From Alphaproteobacteria bacterium (GTDB taxonomy: Bacteria; Pseudomonadota; Alphaproteobacteria; UBA9655), in assembly GCA_020049895.1 (NCBI GenBank), contig JAGVLE010000029.1, positions 1 through 40,882 on the forward strand: DNA of 40,882 bases. Direction: 5' to 3'. Below are positions 11,583 to 20,258 of this stretch, piece by piece; position 1 is the first letter of the stretch; every line of letters begins with the position of its first letter. The notes beneath the pieces were generated by a model. That model was not told the DNA's origin and searched no databases. It saw only the letters and a program-made list of their open reading frames with translations. The position numbers were made by a program, and so were the translations under genes.

Positions 11583-11611
11583 ATACTAGTCGCCTACCAA
11601 ACGCAAGTCAA
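11583..11611 (-). promoter_or_regulatory. Predicted sigma70 promoter of the ribosomal superoperon
   Basis: Read on the minus strand, a -35 box TTGACT (11611-11606) and a -10 box TAGTAT (11588-11583) are separated by exactly 17 bp. Position upstream of rpsL and downstream of the preceding secA-mipZ unit is what is expected for the str promoter. Start of transcription would be near 11576. Confidence 0.7.
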
Positions 11612-11682
11612 GCATTGTCTTGTTTTTTTTTGAGATTTTTCCTGACCGAGGCCTCTTCCCTGGCAACCCTCACGGAAACACT

Positions 11683-11925
11683 TCAATGGGATTTTCTAAG
11701 CCACCGCTGAACATCTTTCCTGAGAAGCACTACCAACAACCCCACAATAACTGCCACATGCAGTAATCGACCAACCAGAGCAAGATAGATCGCCGCCAGG
11801 ATCAAAACGCCTACGAATGTCCATTTAAGGGTTTTGAGGAGAAGGCTTTTTTCTACGTACTCAAGCTTTTGCAAAAGAAGGAGCAACAGCACAAACACAA
11901 AGGCAATAATAAAGAGTTCGGCCAT
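11683..11925 (-). CDS. Small two-helix membrane protein, possibly a J-domain-less relic
   Basis: The 80-residue protein has one hydrophobic segment at about 3-19 (LFIIAFVFVLLLLLLQ) and further hydrophobic stretches at about 35-67, then a basic RKDVQRWLRKSH end. It starts 19 nt downstream of mipZ on the same strand. In other alphaproteobacteria the gene near mipZ can encode a DnaJ-domain protein whose N-terminus is a similar membrane region with an (A/V)-L-V-G-R-L/F pattern; the segment YLALVGRLLHVA here resembles that. No J domain (HPD) follows. Homology to that family is inference from memory; otherwise hypothetical. Confidence 0.65.
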   Translation of the reverse strand: MAELFIIAFVFVLLLLLLQKLEYVEKSLLLKTLKWTFVGVLILAAIYLALVGRLLHVAVIVGLLVVLLRKDVQRWLRKSH

Positions 11926-11944
11926 ATTCTGTTCCAGACGTTAC

Positions 11945-12754
11945 TTACGCAACGAGTTGCTCAACTAAAGGTAACCGCATAGCATCAATTAAATTACGCA
12001 ACTCTTGTCTCGCAGCCACATGGGAGATTGTAAGGGGAATCTTACAGTCTTCCAAATCAAGAACTGTAATGCCTGACAAAAACAGCTCGCGGAAAATAAC
12101 CCGCTCTCCAAAACCAGGAACATAGCGAAAGCCTATGCGCTTAGACAACAACTGCATCGCTTTATCCATTTGCCGTTTGTTGCGCGCATTAATATTCGTC
12201 AATCGATTCCGAAGCACAATCCAATCTACAGACCCTTTGTCCCGAATGGCTCTCTGTTTTTTCTGATCCCACACCATTTCAGCATATGTGCTGGGCTTTT
12301 CCATATCTAACGTATCGAATTTAAGGCGCACAAGAACGTCTAAATCTACAAAGCTATCATTTAAAGGCGTAATCAATGTATCTGCAACGGCATGAGCACA
12401 ACGAGATAACGGCGTATCACTTCCCGGAGTATCAATAAGGATAAATTGTTTGGACGAAAAATGAGACAAGGCATTTTCAAGGTTTTGTTTGTCTTCCTGA
12501 ACAGCCACTTCTCTTGAGCCATGTTGGCTTAGCAAAATAGAAACATGGTCCGCAAGAGGAAGAGGTGTAGTTAGCGCTGTTTGCTTGCGATTTTCCATGT
12601 AGCGAGTAAGCGTTCCTTGGCGCGCATCTACATCAATGATCCCTACAGAGAATCCCCTACGCAATAGACCAACAACGACATGCATGCTTACCGTTGATTT
12701 TCCCGTCCCCCCCTTTTCATTACCCAAAACAATAATATGTGGCTTCGGTACCAT
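11945..12754 (-). CDS. mipZ: MipZ-like ParA-family division-site ATPase
   Basis: MipZ forms a gradient from the chromosomal origin via ParB and inhibits FtsZ, placing division at midcell in alphaproteobacteria. The 269-residue protein has the deviant Walker A KGGTGKST (14-21), the MipZ-typical IDVDARQGTLTRYMENR (about 40-56, matching DLDxRQ..RFxENR of Caulobacter MipZ) and the switch II DTPGSDTPLSR (108-118). A CDS between secA and the small membrane gene suggests one operon. ParA or a plasmid-type homologue is the alternative, but the DxRQ..xxENR pattern favours MipZ. Confidence 0.87.
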   Translation of the reverse strand: MVPKPHIIVLGNEKGGTGKSTVSMHVVVGLLRRGFSVGIIDVDARQGTLTRYMENRKQTALTTPLPLADHVSILLSQHGSREVAVQEDKQNLENALSHFSSKQFILIDTPGSDTPLSRCAHAVADTLITPLNDSFVDLDVLVRLKFDTLDMEKPSTYAEMVWDQKKQRAIRDKGSVDWIVLRNRLTNINARNKRQMDKAMQLLSKRIGFRYVPGFGERVIFRELFLSGITVLDLEDCKIPLTISHVAARQELRNLIDAMRLPLVEQLVA

Positions 12755-12773
12755 AAACTCTTTCTCCTTTGCC

Positions 12774-15458
12774 TTACGTGATCATTCCATGACATTGTTT
12801 ATAACGCTTCCCTGAACCACAGGGACATGGGGCATTCCGAGGAACCTTTTTAAAATTTTCAGGTCCCTTAAGAATTTTATCCTCTTTTTGACCAGGATCA
12901 TAGGGATCTTCATGGCACTCAAGAGTCATTTTCTGATCTTCTTCATCAGCAAAAATTTCTTCTTCTAGTTTTTGAGGTGTTTCCTCGCCCATTTTCAAAT
13001 GAGCCAGGATAGCCGTTACATTCTCTCGCAAGCGGTCCAACATATGTTGGAACATCTCAAAAGCTTCACTTTTGTATTCATTTAAAGGATCTCTTTGCCC
13101 ATAAGCTCTTAGATTAATTCCTTGGCGAAGGTGATCTAGAGTCAACAAATGGTCTTTCCACTGGTGATCTAAGACCCGCAAAAGAAATGACTTTTCAGCC
13201 GTTCGCATCATGTCAGCTCCATAGCCCTTTTCTTTCTTTTTCATAAGCTCTTGGACAGCTTTTGTTATTCTAGCCCCAATCTCTGCATTTGCAATCCCTT
13301 CCTCATTTGCCCAGTCTTGAATAGGCAAAGTAAGTCCAAAAACACGCAAACATTCCGCATGAAGACCCGATACATCCCATTGCTCTGCATATGCGTTTTC
13401 AGGAATATGCCGCGCCACGAGCATCTCAATGACTTCTTCTCGGAGAGCTAAAATAACCTCACGAACACTTGAAACTTCCATAATCTCTTTGCGCTGCTCA
13501 TAAATAACCTTCCGCTGGTCATTCATCACATCATCATATTTAAGGAGTTGCTTGCGCGTATCAAAGTTCCGCGCCTCTACTTTCTGCTGTGCTTTCTCTA
13601 AAGCTCTGTTAATCCAAGGATGGATAATGGCTTCGCCTTCTTCAATCCCCAGTTTCTGTAACCAGCTATCCAGACGCTCTGAGCCAAAAATCCGCATTAA
13701 GTCGTCTTCCAAAGATAAGAAAAATTTAGAAGCACCAGGGTCTCCTTGCCGACCGGTACGACCTCGCAATTGGTTGTCAATACGACGACTTTCATGACGC
13801 TCTGTCCCTAAAACAAAGAGCCCCCCAGCCTCACGAGCAATGACTCCATTACGAACAACCTCTTTTTCAATTTCCTGAGCACGAGTAGCCGCCTTTTTTT
13901 CGTCTTTAATAGGGCCAACTTCTTCGTCCAGACGCATCTGCAAGTTTCCCCCAAGCTTAATGTCTGTTCCGCGCCCCGCCATGTTAGTTGCGATGGTCAC
14001 AGCCCCCGGAACACCCGCCTCTGCAATGATTTTTGCTTCTTGCTCATGAAACTTTGCATTTAATACGTTGTGGGGAATCTTCTTTTGTTTCAATAGGGCA
14101 GCCAGCAACTCTGATTTTTCAATACTGACAGTTCCGACGAGAACTGGCTGCTTACGGTCCCGACATTCCTCAATAAGCTTAAGAATGGCATCATATTTTT
14201 CTTTTGCCGTACGATAAACTTCGTCATGCAAATCTTTACGTGTAACAGGCTTGTTTGTGGGAACCTCAATAACTTCTAGCTTATAAATATCGGCAAATTC
14301 TGCCGCTTCCGTCATTGCCGTTCCTGTCATTCCCGCTAATTTCGGGTAGAGCCGGAAATAGTTTTGATAGGTAATGCTTGCTAGCGTCTGATTTTCTTGT
14401 TGGATTTCGACTTTTTCTTTCGCTTCAAGAGCTTGATGGAGGCCTTCCGAATACCGTCGCCCATCCATCACACGCCCTGTAAACTCATCAATAATCATAA
14501 CTTTGTTATCTCTCACCATATAATCCACATCTCGAGAAAAGAGTTTGTGGGCTTTGAGAGCTTGGTTAACATGATGAACGACAGGCACGTTCTGTACATC
14601 ATAAAGAGAAGAATCTTCTAAAAGTTTAGCGCGCTTTAACAATTTTTCAATGTGCTCTGTCCCTTGCTCTGTAAGAGTTACCGAACGAGACTTCTCATCC
14701 TTTTCATAATCGCCCTCCACAAGCTTTGGGATAAGCACATCAATTTTCATATAAAGATTGGAAGAATCTTCTGCAGGACCAGAAATAATAAGAGGCGTCC
14801 TTGCTTCATCCACAAGAATGCTATCTACCTCATCCACAATGGCATAGTTGAAAGGCCGCTGAACCATTTCTTCAAGGCGGAATTTCATATTATCCCGAAG
14901 ATAATCAAATCCTAGCTCATTATTGGTGGCATACGTAATATCTGCCCGATAGGCAATCTGGCGCTCCAGATCATCAAGATCATGAACGATAGAGGCTACC
15001 GTGAGGCCCAAAAACTTATAAATGGGCGCATTCCATTCCGAGTCACGTTTTGCCAAGTAATCATTGACCGTCACCACATGAACACCCTTGCCGCTCAGGG
15101 CATTCAGGTAAACAGGAAGAGTCGCCACAAGCGTCTTTCCTTCTCCGGTTTTCATCTCAGAAATCATGCCACGATGGAGAATAATACCGCCCTTCAACTG
15201 CACATCAAAGTGGCGCATCCCTAGAACCCGCTTTGAAGCTTCTCTTACAACAGCAAAGCTTTCCGGTAATATCTCTTCAAGGGTTTCTCCCTTTTGAAGG
15301 CGCGCACGAAACTCTTCTGTTTTTTTCTGCAAAGCTGCATCACTAAGCTTCTCTAAAGCAGGCTCAAAGCCATTTATTTTTTCAACGATTTTATCGAGAC
15401 TTTTAATATAGCGATCATTGGCAGAACCAAAAAGCTTACGAAAAAGGGTGGTAAACAT
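12774..15458 (-). CDS. secA: Protein translocase ATPase SecA
   Basis: SecA drives preproteins through SecYEG at the inner membrane. The 894-residue protein has Walker A MKTGEGKT (ending near 109), the DEAD-like [21 protein letters not shown], the second NBD motif [15 protein letters not shown] and [28 protein letters not shown]. It ends in a complete zinc-binding tail with Cys878, Cys880, Cys889 and His890, which binds SecB and phospholipid. It is followed after 19 nt by mipZ. The roughly 250-bp upstream region is AT-rich, and I could not choose a promoter with confidence. Confidence 0.99.
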   Translation of the reverse strand: MFTTLFRKLFGSANDRYIKSLDKIVEKINGFEPALEKLSDAALQKKTEEFRARLQKGETLEEILPESFAVVREASKRVLGMRHFDVQLKGGIILHRGMISEMKTGEGKTLVATLPVYLNALSGKGVHVVTVNDYLAKRDSEWNAPIYKFLGLTVASIVHDLDDLERQIAYRADITYATNNELGFDYLRDNMKFRLEEMVQRPFNYAIVDEVDSILVDEARTPLIISGPAEDSSNLYMKIDVLIPKLVEGDYEKDEKSRSVTLTEQGTEHIEKLLKRAKLLEDSSLYDVQNVPVVHHVNQALKAHKLFSRDVDYMVRDNKVMIIDEFTGRVMDGRRYSEGLHQALEAKEKVEIQQENQTLASITYQNYFRLYPKLAGMTGTAMTEAAEFADIYKLEVIEVPTNKPVTRKDLHDEVYRTAKEKYDAILKLIEECRDRKQPVLVGTVSIEKSELLAALLKQKKIPHNVLNAKFHEQEAKIIAEAGVPGAVTIATNMAGRGTDIKLGGNLQMRLDEEVGPIKDEKKAATRAQEIEKEVVRNGVIAREAGGLFVLGTERHESRRIDNQLRGRTGRQGDPGASKFFLSLEDDLMRIFGSERLDSWLQKLGIEEGEAIIHPWINRALEKAQQKVEARNFDTRKQLLKYDDVMNDQRKVIYEQRKEIMEVSSVREVILALREEVIEMLVARHIPENAYAEQWDVSGLHAECLRVFGLTLPIQDWANEEGIANAEIGARITKAVQELMKKKEKGYGADMMRTAEKSFLLRVLDHQWKDHLLTLDHLRQGINLRAYGQRDPLNEYKSEAFEMFQHMLDRLRENVTAILAHLKMGEETPQKLEEEIFADEEDQKMTLECHEDPYDPGQKEDKILKGPENFKKVPRNAPCPCGSGKRYKQCHGMIT

Positions 15459-15667
15459 GGAGCCTCATTTTATAACTTAAATCTTAAATTTCTTTTGTTA
15501 CCCTACACCGTAACCTTTTCAAAAGCCAGCCTTTCTTGCAAAACAGCTCGACACCTGACAGGGTTTTAAGGGCCTTAAAATCATAGAGACTCACAATAAA
15601 CAAACAAATCTTAATTTTTCGTAAAAAGATCTACATAATAATAATATTAGATGATAATCTTTAAGGA

Positions 15668-15703
15668 TATAAAAAATGGCTACCCTTATAAGGTGGGTAG
15701 CCA
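15668..15703 (-). terminator. Rho-independent terminator of the secreted Lys-rich protein gene
   Basis: On the minus strand TGGCTACCC pairs perfectly with GGGTAGCCA (9 bp, 9-nt loop) and is followed directly by six T and then ATA. It begins 6 nt after the stop codon of the gene ending at 15710. This is a textbook intrinsic terminator and separates that gene from secA. Confidence 0.92.
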
Positions 15704-15709
15704 CTTCAT

Positions 15710-16186
15710 TTATTTAGGAAAACGGTCCGAATCTGAGTCTCTAAACATTTTCTGCTTCAGTCTATCTACTGCTGGCTGGAGTTTTGTAGGAACAATCGCC
15801 TTAATCAAAACATCCGCCATAAGCAAATAGTATTCTTTTAGCTTTTCCTCTTCTTCTTTTTTCTTATCTGCAAACTGTTTTGCTGATTGTGAAAATTTCT
15901 TTGCATCCTCCAAAAGAGATTTCTTCTTGTTTTTTCCCGCACTGCTAATACTTCGTTTATCCTCCCCCTTATCTGGATCAACCTCAAATAATTTAGATCT
16001 TGGACCTACAAGATTGGGGCCTTCATAAACACCTTCTGTCTTTCTCAATAAAAAATAGGAAGAGACTCTTCCACCCCTAACAAAGACATCTTCATCTTTT
16101 CTCTTTGCTTGCACATGACAAATAAGGGTAAGGGAAGAAAAGGATAAAACCATATAACTTATCTTTCTTAAATTTCCAGCCATCAT
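15710..16186 (-). CDS. Predicted secreted Lys/Glu-rich protein, unknown function
   Basis: No family was recognised. The protein (158 residues from the chosen start) has an N-terminal hydrophobic stretch (ISYMVLSFSSLTLICHVQA) that looks like a signal peptide with cleavage after VQA. The mature part is highly charged, including KKKSLLEDAKKFSQSAKQFADKKKEEEEKLKEYY near the middle, likely helical or coiled coil. An in-frame ATG at 16198 exists, but the GGAG it contains sits 6 nt before the ATG at 16186, so 16186 is preferred. It ends in its own terminator, so it is a single-gene unit. An exported or periplasmic protein is inferred. Confidence 0.7.
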   Translation of the reverse strand: MMAGNLRKISYMVLSFSSLTLICHVQAKRKDEDVFVRGGRVSSYFLLRKTEGVYEGPNLVGPRSKLFEVDPDKGEDKRSISSAGKNKKKSLLEDAKKFSQSAKQFADKKKEEEEKLKEYYLLMADVLIKAIVPTKLQPAVDRLKQKMFRDSDSDRFPK

Positions 16187-16372
16187 TTTATTCTCCATTG
16201 TATGTTTTAGCCAAAGAACTGCGCTACCTATTAGTGCAGCTCTTCTGAAATAATGACTGGCAATGATTCAATTGTATTGTTGTGAAGAACACTTACGGGA
16301 AAATCACGTCATTTGCGAAATTCATAGGAGGCATTAAGGATATAAAAAAGGGAAAAAACCAAGCCACTGCAG

Positions 16373-17236
16373 TTACGCTAATGAAAGGCCGCTTTGTATA
16401 AATGCTCTCAAGAGCTCAGCGCTTGTCAAACCTGTTTTATCTCTTAAACGTGTAATATGAGCTTCAGCTGTACGTGCACTCGGCTTCACAAGAATCTGCC
16501 CGATTTCTTTAAACGTTTTTCCTTGCACCAAAAGAGACAAACATTGCCGCTGTTTGGGGGAAATAGGAACGTCCCCTTTAGGTGTGGAGAGATAGAAATA
16601 CCTCAAATTAGATAGAGTCCAGTTTTCTTTTTCACCTACTTTTGCACCGCCTAAAAAAAGAAAATTCTCAAATGCCGCAGTCATATTCAATTTTGGAATA
16701 AAAAATTTTGCATTTAATTCGAGCTCCTCAATTTGAGCACGAAATTTATTTCTAAAGGCAATACCAAAAGACTTTAAAACACCAAATTGATGTGTATAAA
16801 TGCTTAGAACTTCAGGGTTTTCTTGAGGTGCAGAAAAAGCAAAGTTCTCTATATAACTACCTCTATCCATTACAATGTTAAAGCAATAAAAAATTTTATA
16901 TACCTCAATCATCACCTTTATATCTTCAGCTGGAATCTCAACAAAATTAGCAGGCGTATTTATAAATCTTACTTCCCTCTCTATCCCATAGGTTGAAAGC
17001 AGTTTTAACTGTTGCACAGGCATAGCCGCCGGCCCTAATTTATATTGTTTCTCAAGGTTGTATTCAAACCAAGAGGCGTCTATCCCCAGGTCTATTGCAG
17101 AACCATCAGGGTAGATACGAGAATACCAAAAATGAAGAAGTTTATATTCAGTTAAAAAGGGAAGACTAAACTTTCGCGCTTCTTCCATATAGGGAAGAAA
17201 GAAACTATAAATCTCATCGTTGTTTTTTAGTCTCAT
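16373..17236 (-). CDS. LuxR-family transcriptional regulator, orphan
   Basis: The last about 60 residues form a GerE/LuxR-type helix-turn-helix: SPKQRQCLSLLVQGKTFKEIGQILVKPSARTAEAHITRLRDKTGLTSAELL (about 225-276). The pattern of glutamate in KEIG and the T-A-E-A-H-I recognition helix are typical. The preceding about 220 residues do not show the usual acyl-homoserine lactone pocket signature; they are rich in aromatic residues and may be a sensor of another kind. No luxI-type synthase is nearby. No clear Shine-Dalgarno precedes the ATG. The target and signal are unknown. Confidence 0.82.
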   Translation of the reverse strand: MRLKNNDEIYSFFLPYMEEARKFSLPFLTEYKLLHFWYSRIYPDGSAIDLGIDASWFEYNLEKQYKLGPAAMPVQQLKLLSTYGIEREVRFINTPANFVEIPAEDIKVMIEVYKIFYCFNIVMDRGSYIENFAFSAPQENPEVLSIYTHQFGVLKSFGIAFRNKFRAQIEELELNAKFFIPKLNMTAAFENFLFLGGAKVGEKENWTLSNLRYFYLSTPKGDVPISPKQRQCLSLLVQGKTFKEIGQILVKPSARTAEAHITRLRDKTGLTSAELLRAFIQSGLSLA

Positions 17237-17384
17237 ATAACATTTTTTAATGAGGAGTTACGAAATTAATGCCTATTCATACTTTCTTTCTCTTATCTTA
17301 GCAATATCCGGGATGGACTTATACCGAGCACACAAGAGGATAGTCTATCAATGATATATTTAATCTTTTGAAATTGGGGCGAGG

Positions 17385-18257
17385 TCAAAGTACGGGGAAT
17401 TCCCATCCCACACTTCGATAGGCTGATTCCAGCGTATTTCGCAAAAGAGAAACAACGGTCATGGGCCCTACCCCACCCGGCACAGGCGTAATCGCTCCTG
17501 CTCGTTTCTCAGCTGTAGCGAAATCAACGTCCCCAACAATCTTGCCAGAAGCGAGGCGGTTAATGCCCACATCTAAAACCGTAGCACCGTTCTGAATCCA
17601 CTCGCCTTGGATAAACCCAGGGCTGCCTATAGCCACGATAAGAATTTCCGCAGTTTCGCAGAGAGCTGGCAGATTAACTGTTTTGGAATGGGCCACCCAT
17701 ACCGTCGCCCCCTGTTGAAGCATAAGCATGGCCATTGGCTTCCCAACAAGGGCAGAGCCTCCCACAATCCCTACCATACGCCCTTCTAAAGAGGGGTAAA
17801 GCGTCTGAAGCAAGAGCAAGCACCCCAAAGGGGTTGGCGGAACAAACCCACCTGAGCTCCCTTGAAAAAGCTTTCCAACATTAAGAGGGTGCAACCCATC
17901 CACATCTTTCTGGGGGTCAACAAGCGATAAAAAATAAGCCTTATCCAAAGGTGTAGGGAGAGGAAGCTGAAGGATAATACCGTGGATATGCGGGCTCTGA
18001 TTGAGTTCCTGAATTGTTGATTCTAGGGCAGCAGGCGCGACCCAGGCCGGGAAAGCGTGCTCTTCAAAGTGAAACCCTATCTCTTTGGCTGAAATTCCTT
18101 TGGTATGGACATAAAGCTGACTGGCCGGGTCCTCCCCCACCCTTAAAATGGCAAGGCCGGGCTTAACGCCAGTTTCTTTTGCAAGGGTTTCAGTCAGAGT
18201 TAAAAGCTTAGATTTTAAAGTTTCCGCTACCTCACGGCCATCAATAAGCTTAGCCAC
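17385..18257 (-). CDS. folD: Bifunctional methylenetetrahydrofolate dehydrogenase/cyclohydrolase
   Basis: FolD interconverts 5,10-methylene-THF and 10-formyl-THF in the cytosol, feeding purine and formyl-Met synthesis. The 290-residue protein has the substrate-site VGEDPASQLYVHTKGISAKEIG (about 42-63, catalytic Lys in this block), QLPLP, DVDGLHPLNVG, the NADP-binding GGSALVGKPMAMLML and the C-terminal PVPGGVGPMTVVSLLRNTL. Its ATG overlaps the yggT stop by 8 nt, implying coupled translation. Confidence 0.97.
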   Translation of the reverse strand: MAKLIDGREVAETLKSKLLTLTETLAKETGVKPGLAILRVGEDPASQLYVHTKGISAKEIGFHFEEHAFPAWVAPAALESTIQELNQSPHIHGIILQLPLPTPLDKAYFLSLVDPQKDVDGLHPLNVGKLFQGSSGGFVPPTPLGCLLLLQTLYPSLEGRMVGIVGGSALVGKPMAMLMLQQGATVWVAHSKTVNLPALCETAEILIVAIGSPGFIQGEWIQNGATVLDVGINRLASGKIVGDVDFATAEKRAGAITPVPGGVGPMTVVSLLRNTLESAYRSVGWEFPVL

Positions 18258-18573
18258 TCCCCACCATAAATGCTTTCATCATGAGCTGCCCAACAACACC
18301 TTCCAAAAACCAAACAATAAGAATCAGGATGAAAGGGGCAAAATCAAAGCCTCCTACAAGAGGTAAAACTTTTCGAATTTTTGAAAGGATAGGCTCGGTT
18401 GTAACGCTAAGAAATTCCAAGACCATTTTTACAAAATTATTTTTATAATTAATGATCTGAAAAACAATCAACCAATTGATCACGACATGACCAATGATAA
18501 TCCATATATAGATGGCAAGAACTGATTTCAGGATAACTAAAAGAGGAAAAAAGATTATGTCTAGCAAGGGCAA
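18250..18573 (-). CDS. yggT: YggT family integral membrane protein
   Basis: The 107-residue protein has two hydrophobic segments (about 5-30 and 78-100) separated by the YGGT-family core with LEFLSVTTEPILSKIRKVLPLVGGFDFAPFILI (about 52-84). The T-E-P-I-L-x-x-I-R-x-x-L-P-x-x-G-G-x-D-x-x-P pattern is the family signature. Single-repeat YggT proteins are common in alphaproteobacteria and plastids, where roles in envelope organisation or osmotic tolerance are suggested. It overlaps folD by 8 nt. Confidence 0.9.
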   Translation of the reverse strand: MPLLDIIFFPLLVILKSVLAIYIWIIIGHVVINWLIVFQIINYKNNFVKMVLEFLSVTTEPILSKIRKVLPLVGGFDFAPFILILIVWFLEGVVGQLMMKAFMVGSG

Positions 18574-18728
18574 TCCTCCTAACGATAGTGCAGGGCTAAG
18601 TATACCCCCTTTTTTTACCTAACGCCATCATTATTTATGATGTACGCCTTACGGAATAAATTGCAACAGCACCGCCAATCCACGTTAGCCCCCTTTTGGA
18701 AACACGCGAGCAGACGTACTTTATCAGT

Positions 18729-19592
18729 TTACCAGCTATGATCAGAAAGAGTCTGATTAATCTTGACAGTCATGCCTAGGCGATTAACAAGGCCAATAAT
18801 GTCCAGGTTAATAACCTCGTCAGTGAGAGTATGCTGAACGAACGAATGACTCCACACTTTCTTCCAGCCTTCATTCGTCAACATCTCTTGCACGTTAATC
18901 TTAGTCTGCACAACATCACCAGCTTTGAAGCCCATCGATCGCAGGGTTACGCGTTCAGACGAAGGCTGGTCCAAGATCAGATCCATTGCCCCAGCCAACA
19001 ACGCGGCCAAGGCATTCACGGATGTCGCGTATACCTTGAGAGTCTTGTTCTCACCCCCTTGCTCGTTGCAATTAAGAGTAACCCGCAGACTGGACATCGG
19101 GAGACGAGTAGCATTAAACATCTCGAGAACTGGATTACGGATAAAAAGAGTTGTTTCGCTTTGAGTCAGAGCTCGACCCAACGAAAAATCATTGTTCTTG
19201 AGATCCTCTGTGGTCAAGACATAATCCACATCTTTTATAAACCTGATAGGGCAATCACGAGCAAACGAGGACCAGAACGTAAATCTAAATGTGTCTCCGG
19301 GCGAATAAAGGCGATCCTCAGATAAGAAACGTTCTCTGATATTAACATCAAAAATCTTATGGATTGGCAGAACCTTAGTGACGTCCCCACTCTTCAGCTC
19401 AAACTCCTCAGCAATACCTTCGTCCCCTTCCACAGGGGGCGATTTCCCCACTGGATACACACACCGAGTAATCCTCCAACCGGGCACTGTCTGGTCACTC
19501 TCGTTTACCACTTTGATGGCAATGGCGTTAGAGGAAAGCCCCTGCCCGAGGCAAGCGGTGATTAATACCATCTGAAAAAATTTGTTTTTCAC
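18729..19592 (-). CDS. Predicted secreted protein, unknown function
   Basis: This 287-residue protein was not recognised. It begins with a Sec signal peptide (MKNKFFQMVLITACLGQGLSSNAIA, probable cleavage near 25). The mature part lacks membrane segments and is beta-rich in appearance. Cysteines are few (about residues 43, 114, 174 in the mature part). The start is GTG at 19592 with AAAGGA about 8 nt upstream; no ATG fits better. It is a single gene, 155 bp from yggT and nearly 500 bp from the tRNA. An exported, lineage-specific protein is inferred. Confidence 0.75.
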   Translation of the reverse strand: MKNKFFQMVLITACLGQGLSSNAIAIKVVNESDQTVPGWRITRCVYPVGKSPPVEGDEGIAEEFELKSGDVTKVLPIHKIFDVNIRERFLSEDRLYSPGDTFRFTFWSSFARDCPIRFIKDVDYVLTTEDLKNNDFSLGRALTQSETTLFIRNPVLEMFNATRLPMSSLRVTLNCNEQGGENKTLKVYATSVNALAALLAGAMDLILDQPSSERVTLRSMGFKAGDVVQTKINVQEMLTNEGWKKVWSHSFVQHTLTDEVINLDIIGLVNRLGMTVKINQTLSDHSW

Positions 19593-20085
19593 AATCGGTT
19601 TCCTTTTTAGTTAAAGTTATATACTGAAGAAGAGAATAACGAGCTGTCTAATGGCCTGATTGACTTTAAAAGGAAGACCTGCCTGCCCCCCAAATTCTCC
19701 CATGCTTTACGTCTCTTAACAGTGACGCCTCATCCCCTTGCACATAGCAGAAAGGGAAAAACAAAAGAGAAAAGATGATGAGAAGAGATGGGGTGTAATT
19801 TCTGAATCACTACCTATTTAAAAAACATATCATTATACAACTGAAGTAGTGTGTATTCTTAATTTTTTGTAAAAGCAAGATTACATTTCCTCCCTTGAGC
19901 TAAGAAACTAGACTGTAGAACCCTCTGCAAAAGGTATTTATGTTAAGTGGCTCTCCCACAACTATGTTGATGACAGCGGGGGGACACCTTTTGCAGAGGC
20001 TTAACTGTAAATCTAACGCTCTCTCAAATGCTACCTATTGGCTATTTAAATACATTTATTCTTCTAAAAAAACTTGATGGGGAAC
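19593..20085. other. 493-bp intergenic region with an inverted-repeat element
   Basis: No credible gene was found here. The segment next to 19592 is the presumed promoter region of the secreted-protein gene (TATAAC near 19618 on the minus strand, no good -35). The middle holds the 78-bp inverted-repeat element listed separately. The A7 run at 20066-20072 gives a T-tract 3' of the tRNA gene on the minus strand, which may help end its transcript. Confidence 0.6.
19922..19999. mobile_element. 78-bp MITE-like element with 14-bp perfect terminal inverted repeats
   Basis: CCTCTGCAAAAGGT at 19922-19935 is repeated in exact inverse at 19986-19999, enclosing 50 bp without coding capacity. The same sequence extended to GCCTCTGCAAAAGGTGT recurs once more at 20606-20622. 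Perfect short ends around a tiny core, with another copy nearby, fit an internally deleted insertion sequence. The end sequence resembles those of IS4/IS5-like elements (GAGCCTCTGCAAAA), but assignment is inference. No target-site duplication was evident. Confidence 0.65.
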
Positions 20086-20162
20086 TGGTGTGCCCGAGAG
20101 GAATCGAACCTCCGACAACAGGATTAGGAATCTTGTGCTCTATCCTACTGAGCTACGGGCAC
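20086..20162 (-). tRNA. tRNA-Arg (anticodon CCU)
   Basis: The minus strand folds as a full 77-nt tRNA. The acceptor GTGCCCG pairs with CGGGCAC over 7 bp. The D stem is GCTC/GAGC, the anticodon loop TTCCTAA has anticodon CCT, and the T arm is GGAGG-TTCGATT-CCTCT. Discriminator A is followed by an encoded CCA. It decodes AGG. The anticodon stem CAAGA/TCCTG has an A-C mismatch at 29-41, as read from the sequence. Confidence 0.95.
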
Positions 20163-20258
20163 CCGGATTTTTTATACATCAATTATTGAGAATCGTCATC
20201 CCCATGATGTCTCTTAATTTATTCATATCCTTGTGGCAGCCAATAAGGCTAACACTGT

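Noticed and set aside
11620-11632. Plus-strand poly-T run suggesting a terminator
   Set aside because: No stable stem precedes it and no plus-strand gene ends nearby; it lies upstream of the str promoter on the opposite strand.
16331-16372. Terminator after the LuxR gene
   Set aside because: A T-rich tail is present but no adequate GC stem was found before it.
18600-18640. TATACT as a promoter for yggT-folD
   Set aside because: The -10 looks good but no -35-like hexamer was found at 16-18 bp, so it was not listed.
18831-19325. 164-codon plus-strand ORF antisense to the secreted orphan
   Set aside because: No domain or signal; the opposite strand has a good start, ribosome binding site and signal peptide.
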